From Bacteroidales bacterium (GTDB lineage: Bacteria > Bacteroidota > Bacteroidia > Bacteroidales > UBA932): a DNA stretch of 57,802 nt. A model generated the notes under the pieces. The model was not told the origin of the DNA. It made no database searches and was given only the letters and a program-made list of their open reading frames with translations. A program made the position numbers and the translations under genes. Location of the stretch: assembly GCA_004554455.1 (NCBI GenBank), contig SFMG01000021.1, positions 1 to 57,802 on the forward strand, given 5' to 3'. Position 1 is the stretch's first letter. Each line of letters starts with the position of its first letter. Below, piece after piece: positions 51,423 to 57,802 of the stretch.

Positions 51423-52577
51423 ATGGTAGATATGTCTGAATTCGAGAGCATCAGTCCATATAACGACGATGAAGCGTGTACTGCTCTCAAAGGGATAGCC
51501 GATCACAAATATGTGGCCCAGGCTTCCAAATTCATCTTCCCCGATGAAGACTCCAGCTATCTGGGCAGTCTTCTGAAAGGTCTCCACAGCATAGATGAGT
51601 TCCAGATACTGGTAATGCAGAAAATGGTGGAGAGGGTGCTGGCCACCACGGCCCACACTTTCTCTTACGATGGCATCTCCAACATCATTGACGCCCCGGG
51701 AAAATTCCTCATAATGTCGAACCACAGAGACATCATCCTCGATCCGGCCATAGTGCAGACCGTGCTTTTCCGCAACGGACTTCCGCTCACCGAGATATGC
51801 GTAGGCAGCAATCTTCTGACCAACAGCTTCATCGAGGCGCTGATACGCTCAAACAGGATGATCAAGGTGGTCCGCGGCATATCGGCCCGTGAACTCTATA
51901 TCTCCTCCCAGCTCCTTTCCCGCTACATACGTCTGAAGATTACGAGCGGCGAGAGCTCCATCTGGCTTGCACAGCGTCAGGGACGCACCAAGAACGGTCT
52001 CGACATTACGGAACAGGGCCTGCTGAAGATGCTCGATATGAGCGGCCAGGCAGATTTCAAGACCAATTTCCAGGAACTCAATATCATTCCTGCCAGCATT
52101 TCCTACGAATATGAGCCTTGCGACATCGCCAAGGCGAGGGAACTGCTCATTTCCCGTCAGCAGAAGTACGTAAAGGCACCGAACGAGGACTTCATCAGCA
52201 TCATCACCGGCATTACCCAGCAGAAGGGCAACATACACCTGAACATAGGCAAGCCGCTGGCTCCGGAGGAGCTCGCAGCCGCAGCGATCTGCGACAAGAA
52301 CGACCGTTACCAGGCCATACGCCACGCCATAGATATGCGTATCATCGACGGTTACAAGATATGGAAGAATTCTTATATCGCCTACGACCTGCGCAACCGT
52401 ACCCGCCGTTTCATGGACCGCTACAGCGCCGAGGAGAAGGCTGCGTTCGTGGACTATATGGAAAAGAAGCTCGATATGGTCGAGCCTGAGCTGGACCGTC
52501 GCGAGCTTCGTGACATTTTCCTTGGCATCTATGCAAATCCTATCCTTTCAAAGGAGTTGTTTGCATTTGACGTATAA
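51423..52577 (+). CDS. Glycerophosphate acyltransferase-like protein (PlsC/PlsB-type fold)
   Basis: The 384-aa cytoplasmic or membrane-associated protein has the acyltransferase block SNHRDIILDP, a variant of the NHxxxxD motif with one extra residue before the second Asp, followed by a glycine-containing region ending in SSIWLAQRQGRTKNG that matches the EGTRS-like substrate motif. It probably acylates a lysophospholipid or related lipid. The C-terminal third is a Bacteroidetes-specific extension. I chose the ATG at 51423; ATG 51432 is also possible. Confidence 0.75.
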   Translation: MVDMSEFESISPYNDDEACTALKGIADHKYVAQASKFIFPDEDSSYLGSLLKGLHSIDEFQILVMQKMVERVLATTAHTFSYDGISNIIDAPGKFLIMSNHRDIILDPAIVQTVLFRNGLPLTEICVGSNLLTNSFIEALIRSNRMIKVVRGISARELYISSQLLSRYIRLKITSGESSIWLAQRQGRTKNGLDITEQGLLKMLDMSGQADFKTNFQELNIIPASISYEYEPCDIAKARELLISRQQKYVKAPNEDFISIITGITQQKGNIHLNIGKPLAPEELAAAAICDKNDRYQAIRHAIDMRIIDGYKIWKNSYIAYDLRNRTRRFMDRYSAEEKAAFVDYMEKKLDMVEPELDRRELRDIFLGIYANPILSKELFAFDV

Positions 52578-52591
52578 GCCTTTACAAAGGA

Positions 52592-53878
52592 TTATTTAAA
52601 GAGTTCCTTGACCTTGCTGATGATTTCTTCCTCAGGCAGGGCAGGATCGAGAACGAGGGCAGGTTTCGCTTGGATGACATCGAATTCTGCCTTCGATCTT
52701 TTTTCGCCGCCGCCAGTGATGTTCAGCATGATGACTTCGTCGCTGCCCACCTTGCCTTCCTCGATTGCCTGGGCAAGGCTGGCCGTTGCGACAGATGCTG
52801 CGGAATAGATATCCACGCCTTCCAGTTCGAGGAATTTCGCCTTCCAGAAGTCGATTTCGTCGTTGTTTACTTTGAACATATCGCCTCCGGCGTCTTTCAT
52901 TGCGTCGAAGAGGCCTCCTGCGATAGGATATGGCGGTTTTCTGTTGGAGAGGACCTTGGCCTTTATGACTGAAGCCTGGTGGCGCGCGTCTTCTGGGCTG
53001 AGCGGCACGAGCTGTCTGGAGTCGGCCTTCCAGGAGTCATACATAATGGTGAAAGGATCGTTCTGGGATGGGTACAGACGCATCTTGTGGGTACCGAAGC
53101 GTCCGTCTTCGATGAGTCGGAGGTTGTTTTCCCAAGCTGCGATGGTGCCTGTGCCGCTGCCTATCGCCTGGAAATATGCGTCAGGGATACGGCCTATGGT
53201 CTCGACGGCCGACAGCAGGGTGGTGCCCATACCGTCGCGTCTGGCGATGTTTTTCGCTCCGCCTTCTGCCATGAACATTGGGTCCTTGCATACCACGTCG
53301 GAGAGATATATGGCGTCGAAATAGTCGCAGCCCTTAGGCGCGGCGATGATTTTCACGCAGTCGTTCAGTTTCTTGCGGAACCAGAGCGCTCCAGCGTTGT
53401 CCTCCGGGATGCTGAGCAGCAGGGGGATATTGTTGTCGGAACATACTTTTGCGAAGGCTCGTGCGGTGTTACCGGCAGAAGCGACTACGAGTACCTTGTC
53501 TGTTCCTGCAGCCAGTCGTCCGCATACTGAATAGGCCTCGGTTTCCTTGAAGGAACAGGTTTCCATATCTGCGCCTCTCTCCGGGAAGTATCCCGAGAAG
53601 GTTATATAGAGGTTTTTGAGCCCGAGATATCCGGCCAGACCTTCGCTCTTGTAGGTCACAGGCCTGTGGGAGCCTTTGAGGGTGCGTTTCACCGGCAGCC
53701 ACTCGGCATAACGGTAAAGGCCTTCCAGATCTTCGCGGGGAGAGAATTTCTTGTTGGAGTAATCGGCTCTGATAAGGGATGGTGAGGAACTCTGCTTGTC
53801 AGCAAGGTCCCAGCCTGAATCCTGGAAACGGTGTCCGTCGAGATAATTTACCAGTTCGTATTGTGTCGGTTTAAGCAT
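52592..53878 (-). CDS. Probable cysteate synthase (threonine synthase-like PLP enzyme)
   Basis: This 428-aa fold-type II PLP enzyme has lysine K111 in TCSFKETEA and SAGNTARA (134-141). Genuine threonine synthases have SFKDRG; here SFKETEA, PVTYKSEGLA (73-82) and FSGYFPERGADMETC resemble the cysteate synthases described in methanogens, which convert O-phosphoserine and sulfite to L-cysteate. In Bacteroidetes cysteate feeds capnine-type sulfonolipids. Threonine synthase remains the main alternative. It is a single gene, converging with the acyltransferase. Confidence 0.72.
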   Translation of the reverse strand: MLKPTQYELVNYLDGHRFQDSGWDLADKQSSSPSLIRADYSNKKFSPREDLEGLYRYAEWLPVKRTLKGSHRPVTYKSEGLAGYLGLKNLYITFSGYFPERGADMETCSFKETEAYSVCGRLAAGTDKVLVVASAGNTARAFAKVCSDNNIPLLLSIPEDNAGALWFRKKLNDCVKIIAAPKGCDYFDAIYLSDVVCKDPMFMAEGGAKNIARRDGMGTTLLSAVETIGRIPDAYFQAIGSGTGTIAAWENNLRLIEDGRFGTHKMRLYPSQNDPFTIMYDSWKADSRQLVPLSPEDARHQASVIKAKVLSNRKPPYPIAGGLFDAMKDAGGDMFKVNNDEIDFWKAKFLELEGVDIYSAASVATASLAQAIEEGKVGSDEVIMLNITGGGEKRSKAEFDVIQAKPALVLDPALPEEEIISKVKELFK

Positions 53879-53934
53879 AGTTTGAAGTTCAGTTTAGTTG
53901 TTGGTTTAGGTATGTATATGTATATATTTAAATA

Positions 53935-54954
53935 TTAAATTGTTGCTATTAGGAAAGCGTTGTAGGCGACGCCTATTGCGAGCAGTATTGCGCCTGCTGT
54001 GCGGCCGAGTTTTTCGCGACTGAGGTAGGCGGCTGCAGTCAGCATAAGGGCGAGGGCTCCGAGGGCTGCGAAGTCGAGGAGGTTGATGCCGTCGAGCGAA
54101 AGGGGACGTATGACGGCCGAGCCGCCGACGATGAGCAGTATGTTTGCGACATTGGAGCCGAGTACGTTGCCTATGGCCATCTGGCCCTTGCCTTTGATTG
54201 CGGCTACGACGCTGGTCGCCAGTTCCGGAAGGGAGGTGCCGCAGGCGAGTACGGTGACTGCTATGAATTTGTCGGAGAGGCCGGCCTTATGCGCGATGGC
54301 TTCCGCGCTGCTGACGAAGACCTGTCCGCCGAAGACGAGCGACACTATGCCCAATATTATGAAAATCAATGATATCCAGACGTTTATCTGCTTGGCCTTT
54401 GCAGGGTCCTGTACGTCCTCGGCGCTCTTCTCGGAGGAGAGGAAGGACCAGACCATATATCCGATGAAAAGCAGGAGGAAGACTGCGCCTTCGACGCGGC
54501 TGATGGTGTTGCTGGCAAAGCCGGAGTCGCCGAGGCCGACGAGCGCGAGCAGGGTGCCGGTCATTCCGCATAAGAAGAGAAGCAGGGTGACAACGAGGTT
54601 CACAGGCACGTCGCGCCTTTTGTTCGTGCGGGTTATGAGCACCGGGGCTATGAGGGCCGAGATGCCGAGTACGAAGGCGGTGTTGAAGACGTTGGATCCG
54701 ACTATGTTGCCTACTGAAATATCCGCCTTGCCCTGTATGGCGCCAAGGAAGCTGACGACCATTTCCGGTGCCGAGGTGCCTATGGCCACGATTGACAGGC
54801 CGATTACGAAGTCGCTGATTCCCAGCTTCTTGGCTATCTTGGAGGAGCCATCGACAAGCACTTCCGCGCCGATGAGCACGAGCGCGAGGCCCGAAATCAG
54901 CAGCAGAATCACGACGGCGAGATTGTCTGACGAGAGGAAGTTCAAAAAGTCCAT
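53935..54954 (-). CDS. Calcium/sodium antiporter (CaCA family, YrbG-like)
   Basis: The 339-aa inner-membrane protein has ten predicted helices in two inverted repeats. Each contains an ion-binding motif: IAIGTSAPEMVVS with GNIVGSNVFN in the first half and LACGTSLPELATS with GNVLGSNVAN in the second. It exchanges Ca2+ or a related cation for Na+ or H+. It starts 12 nt after the rlmD-type gene. Confidence 0.93.
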   Translation of the reverse strand: MDFLNFLSSDNLAVVILLLISGLALVLIGAEVLVDGSSKIAKKLGISDFVIGLSIVAIGTSAPEMVVSFLGAIQGKADISVGNIVGSNVFNTAFVLGISALIAPVLITRTNKRRDVPVNLVVTLLLFLCGMTGTLLALVGLGDSGFASNTISRVEGAVFLLLFIGYMVWSFLSSEKSAEDVQDPAKAKQINVWISLIFIILGIVSLVFGGQVFVSSAEAIAHKAGLSDKFIAVTVLACGTSLPELATSVVAAIKGKGQMAIGNVLGSNVANILLIVGGSAVIRPLSLDGINLLDFAALGALALMLTAAAYLSREKLGRTAGAILLAIGVAYNAFLIATI

Positions 54955-54966
54955 ATCAGCGCGAAT

Positions 54967-56409
54967 TTAGCAATTTTTCTTCAAAACCCTGCGGAGGGCA
55001 ACGACATTCTCGACGTGATGGGTGTGCGGGAACATATCCACCGGCCTGACGGCAGTGATTTCGTAGCTGTAAGGACCCTTGTTTTCGCTGTCGCAGAATA
55101 TGGCGAGGTCGCGGGCCTGCGATGCCGGGTTGCAGCTGACATAGACCATACGTTCCGGCGCGGCATTCAGTATCACGCGCGCCACGTCGGGGTGTATGCC
55201 GGCTCTAGGTGGGTCCAGGATCACGACGTCCGGGCGTCCGTGTCGCTCTACGAAGGCGTCGGTAAGTATATCCTTCATATCCCCGGCGAAGAATTCGCAG
55301 TTGTCTATGCCGTTCGCCGCTGCGTTTATGCGCGCGTCTGCGATTGCGTCCTCTACGTATTCTATGCCTATGACCTTTGAGGCCGAGGCGCTGATATACT
55401 GGGCTATGGTGCCGGTGCCGGTGTAGAGGTCATATACGACTTCCTTGCCGCTGAGCTGCGCGAAGTCCCTGGCCAGCGAGTAGAGGCGGCAGGCCTGGGC
55501 AGTGTTGGTCTGGAAGAAGGACTTGGGGCCGATTTTGAAACGCAGCTGCTCCATCTGCTCCCAGATCGCGTCGGCACCGTAGTAGAGCAGACATTCCTGA
55601 TCGGCTATGGAGTCGTTCATCTTTCCGTTTATAACGTAATATAACGACTTGATTTGAGGGAACTTGGCTATAAGCGCATCCAGCAGGGCGCAGCGTGCCT
55701 CCGCGTCTTCTTTCCAGAATACCAAGGTCAGCATCAGCTCGCCTTTTTCGTTCGAGCGTATTATCAGGTTGCGCAGGTATCCTTCGTGGTTGCGTATGTC
55801 GAAGAAGGGGAGTCCGTGGCTGAAGGCATATTCGCGTATGAAATTGCGAATGGCATTGGATGGCTCGCTCTGGAGATGGCATTCCTCGATGTCCACGACC
55901 TTGTCGAAGAAGCGGCCTACGTGAAAGCCGAGGCCCTGGCGGTGCACTTCGTCTATGCTTTCCGGGTCTTCGCCGTCCAGCAGCCAGCGGCGGTTCGAGA
56001 AGGTGAATTCGAGCTTGTTCCTGTAGCATTCGGTTTTCTCGGATGGCAGAATGGCTTGTATTTCAGGCACTTGCAGGTGGCCTATGCGTACGAGCTGGTC
56101 TTCGACCTGCTGCTGTTTTGCCGCAAGCTGCATTTCGTAGGGGAGGGGTTGCCATTTGCATCCTCCGCAGACTCCGAAGTGCTTGCAGAAGGGTTCCAGC
56201 CTGTGAGGGGAGGGCTTTACCATCCTGAGGATGAAGCCTTCCATATAGTTTTTCTTTTTCTTGCAGACCTTGATGTCAACTATGTCTCCGGGAACTGCGA
56301 ATTGTACGAAAACCACTGCGCCCTCTACGTGAGCCAAGGCTTTGCCTTCTGCTGCAACTGCTTCTATCTCAACGTTTTCAAGTATGAGTTCCTGTGCTTT
56401 CTTTCTCAT
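54967..56409 (-). CDS. rlmD: 23S rRNA (uracil-C5)-methyltransferase, RlmD/RumA type
   Basis: The 480-aa protein has an N-terminal TRAM domain (about 5-65), an iron-sulfur motif FCKHFGVCGGCKW (C75, C81, C84, plus a later Cys), the SAM-binding VYDLYTGTGTIAQY and the catalytic VSCNPASQARDL cysteine. It methylates U1939-type uridines in 23S rRNA. RlmC- or TrmA-like relatives differ mainly in target, so the exact uridine is inferred. It is divergent from the deoxynucleoside kinase gene. Confidence 0.9.
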   Translation of the reverse strand: MRKKAQELILENVEIEAVAAEGKALAHVEGAVVFVQFAVPGDIVDIKVCKKKKNYMEGFILRMVKPSPHRLEPFCKHFGVCGGCKWQPLPYEMQLAAKQQQVEDQLVRIGHLQVPEIQAILPSEKTECYRNKLEFTFSNRRWLLDGEDPESIDEVHRQGLGFHVGRFFDKVVDIEECHLQSEPSNAIRNFIREYAFSHGLPFFDIRNHEGYLRNLIIRSNEKGELMLTLVFWKEDAEARCALLDALIAKFPQIKSLYYVINGKMNDSIADQECLLYYGADAIWEQMEQLRFKIGPKSFFQTNTAQACRLYSLARDFAQLSGKEVVYDLYTGTGTIAQYISASASKVIGIEYVEDAIADARINAAANGIDNCEFFAGDMKDILTDAFVERHGRPDVVILDPPRAGIHPDVARVILNAAPERMVYVSCNPASQARDLAIFCDSENKGPYSYEITAVRPVDMFPHTHHVENVVALRRVLKKNC

Positions 56410-56425
56410 GATATTCCTGATTGGC

Positions 56426-56457
56426 TTTGCAAAAATAGCAACAATGTCTTAAATTTG
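56426..56457 (+). promoter_or_regulatory. Consensus Bacteroidetes promoter for the deoxynucleoside kinase
   Basis: TTTG (56426-56429), exactly 20 bp, TAAATTTG (56450-56457). This is the clearest -33/-7 promoter in the window. The transcript would start about 56464, 20 nt before the ATG. Confidence 0.8.
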
Positions 56458-56483
56458 TGTTTCTACAGCCGAAATTAGTATAT

Positions 56484-57098
56484 ATGCATATTGGAGTCGC
56501 AGGTAATATTGGCGCCGGAAAGACAACCCTTACTACGATGCTTTGCGAGCATTATGGTTGGATTCCGCGTTTCGAGACGGTAACTGAGAATCCTTATCTC
56601 GAGGATTATTATAAGGATATCAAGCGCTGGAGTTTCAATCTGGAGATGTATTTCCTGGTACGCAGGCTTGAGGATCTCCGGGCCATCGCCGACAGTGACT
56701 CCGTCATCGTTCAGGACAGGACTATTTTTGAGGGCGTAAATATCTTTGTAAGAAACAATTACGAGATGGGGAACCTGTCGGACCGGGATTTCACAACCTA
56801 TATGGAGATTTTCGACACCATGACTTCTGTGACGAAGTCTCCGGACCTTCTTATCTATCTGAAGTGCAGTGTTCCGCATCTTGTCAGCCAGATCCAGAAG
56901 CGTGGCCGCTCTTACGAGCAGACCATCAGCATAGAGTATCTTTCCGGTCTGAACCGTCTCTATGAGGAGTGGATTGCCTCTTACCGCCACAAGGTCCTGG
57001 TCATCGATGCCGACAATCTTGATTTCCAGCACCGTCCCGAGGATTTCGCTTTCATCACCGACCGCATCGACGCCGAACTCTACGGTCTTTTCCGCTGA
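56484..57098 (+). CDS. Deoxynucleoside kinase (dGK/dAK/dCK family)
   Basis: The 204-aa enzyme phosphorylates deoxynucleosides for salvage. It has P-loop GNIGAGKTT (7-15), VTENPYLEDYY with the substrate-binding Glu, and QDRTIFEG (the ERS-like motif), then a lid region with KRGRSYEQTIS. Base specificity is unknown. I chose the ATG at 56484, which fits the promoter; the upstream in-frame ATG at 56457 overlaps the -7 box. Confidence 0.92.
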   Translation: MHIGVAGNIGAGKTTLTTMLCEHYGWIPRFETVTENPYLEDYYKDIKRWSFNLEMYFLVRRLEDLRAIADSDSVIVQDRTIFEGVNIFVRNNYEMGNLSDRDFTTYMEIFDTMTSVTKSPDLLIYLKCSVPHLVSQIQKRGRSYEQTISIEYLSGLNRLYEEWIASYRHKVLVIDADNLDFQHRPEDFAFITDRIDAELYGLFR

Positions 57099-57151
57099 TT
57101 GCTGTGGCGGCGGGGACGACGGTTGCGGGCTGGGGCATGTAGCTGTGCGAC

Positions 57152-57231
57152 GGTTGCGGCGGGGACAGGCGCCCCTCCGGCGGCTTTTTACTTAGGATTA
57201 TGCCGCCTTCGTGGCATCCTGTCTCCGCCTG
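57152..57231. repeat. Module C hairpin, copy 3
   Basis: Outer arms GGCGGGGACAG and CTGTCTCCGCC, inner GGCGGC/GCCGCC and loop TTTTTACTTAGGATTAT. The fourth outer pair is G:C where copy 2 has A:T. The middle helix is weaker. Confidence 0.82.
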
Positions 57232-57247
57232 CACCCCACGACTATGC

Positions 57248-57300
57248 TGCAGGCGGGCCATTCTTCGTTGCCGCTACGAAAATTAGAATCGGACACAGAC
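57248..57300. repeat. Module B unit between two C hairpins
   Basis: It contains GCAGGCGGGCCATTCTTCG and ATTAGAATCGGACAC, matching the array at 32121-32536. It joins copies 3 and 4 of module C. Confidence 0.75.
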
Positions 57301-57303
57301 ATC

Positions 57304-57385
57304 GTTGTAGCGGCGGGGACAGGCGCCCCTCCGGCGGCTTTTATCTTAGGTTTATGCCGCCTTCGTGGCATCCTGTCTCCGCCTG
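57304..57385. repeat. Module C hairpin, copy 4
   Basis: Same arms as copy 3, with a variant loop TTTTATCTTAGGTTTAT that keeps the CTTAGG core. Confidence 0.8.
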
Positions 57386-57438
57386 CACAGCACGACTATG
57401 CTGTACAGCAAGGATTCGGCTCATTTCCGGGGTTTCCG

Positions 57439-57702
57439 TGCATCGATTCTTGATTTCAAGCCCAGACTTGCGAATCGATGCACAGATTCAGGACATTTCC
57501 GGGGTTTCCGTGCATCGATTCGATTCTGGATTTCAAGCCCAGAATCGGGAATCGATGCATAGATTTGGGTGATTTCCGGGTTTTCCGTGCAGTGATTCTG
57601 GATTTCAGGCCCAGACTTGGGAATCGGTGCATAGATTAGGGAGATTTGCTGGGTTCCGTGCATCGATTCTTGATTTCAGGCCCAAACTTGGGAATCGATG
57701 CA
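57439..57702. repeat. Module A array, four units
   Basis: Units at 57439, 57511, 57588 and 57659 read TGCATCGATTC-core-GAATCGATGCA (third: TGCAGTGATTC with GAATCGGTGCA). The spacers are similar to each other (GATTTCCGGGGTTTCCG-like). Sequence after 57703 holds no feature I recognise. Confidence 0.85.
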
Positions 57703-57802
57703 CAGTGTACTTTCCTGATTTAGGTTGACTCGGGTTTATAGATTATTACTGGTATAAGTTGACTATTTGTCGTTATCCCTGAGATGGGTTTACCATCCGA
57801 GC

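Noticed and set aside
52592..53878. Plain threonine synthase
   Set aside because: The SFKDRG motif is replaced by SFKETEA and other blocks fit cysteate synthase better; kept as the alternative.

Overview
The window looks like a chromosomal segment of a Bacteroidota bacterium, most likely order Bacteroidales. Its promoters carry the Bacteroidetes -7 box TAnnTTTG, most starts lack a Shine-Dalgarno sequence, and the gene set fits: long-form urocanate hydratase, fused FTCD, single-chain PurL, GH109 and GH20 glycosidases, WYL and XRE regulators, and a probable cysteate synthase, which would fit a sulfonolipid producer related to Alistipes. Genus is not resolved. I see no rRNA, tRNA, transposase, integrase or CRISPR array.

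Layout. 1-4800 is an accessory region. It holds a broken dnaE-like gene (a deletion of about 62 bases has removed the catalytic aspartate motif), a divergent operon of WYL regulator, PD-(D/E)xK-like nuclease and metallophosphoesterase, and an unknown gene. Three promoters here, those of the dnaE-like gene, the WYL operon and the unknown gene, share two YTGC(C) boxes 11 bp apart, with the second box exactly 16 bp upstream of the -7 box. This points to one co-regulated, apparently undescribed system and is the main novelty of the window. 4830-5510 is a repeat block. 5568-12536 is a histidine-utilisation operon (DsbD-N-like protein, ftcD, hutU, hutH, hutI). 12582-15984 holds a DMT transporter, a bile-salt-hydrolase-like amidase, phosphate acetyltransferase and a tiny protein.

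16103-26120 runs on the plus strand: acetyltransferase, GH109, UDP-glucose dehydrogenase, membrane PHP protein, two transsulfuration PLP enzymes, RDD protein, nitroreductase, nucleoside kinase. 26147-30339 (minus) is kbl, acyl-CoA ligase and an EEP-family lipoprotein. folD follows, then a 1.6-kb repeat block (31480-32800), a hibernation factor, a TauE/SafE transporter and a second acyl-CoA ligase. 36125-45631 is a purine operon (purE-purL-purF-purM-purD-purH) behind an attenuator-like leader. 45854-57098 holds a dipeptide epimerase, GH20 hexosaminidase, LMW phosphatase, XRE regulator, queA, an acyltransferase, probable cysteate synthase, Ca/Na exchanger, RlmD-type methyltransferase and deoxynucleoside kinase. 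A third repeat block ends the window.

One-carbon metabolism is a recurring theme. FTCD feeds formimino groups from histidine into folate, FolD interconverts methylene-, methenyl- and formyl-THF, PurH consumes formyl-THF, and Kbl releases glycine. The three repeat blocks are built from the same modules: a 44-bp interrupted palindrome, a ~75-bp unit and an ~80-bp nested hairpin. They sit at boundaries between gene blocks.
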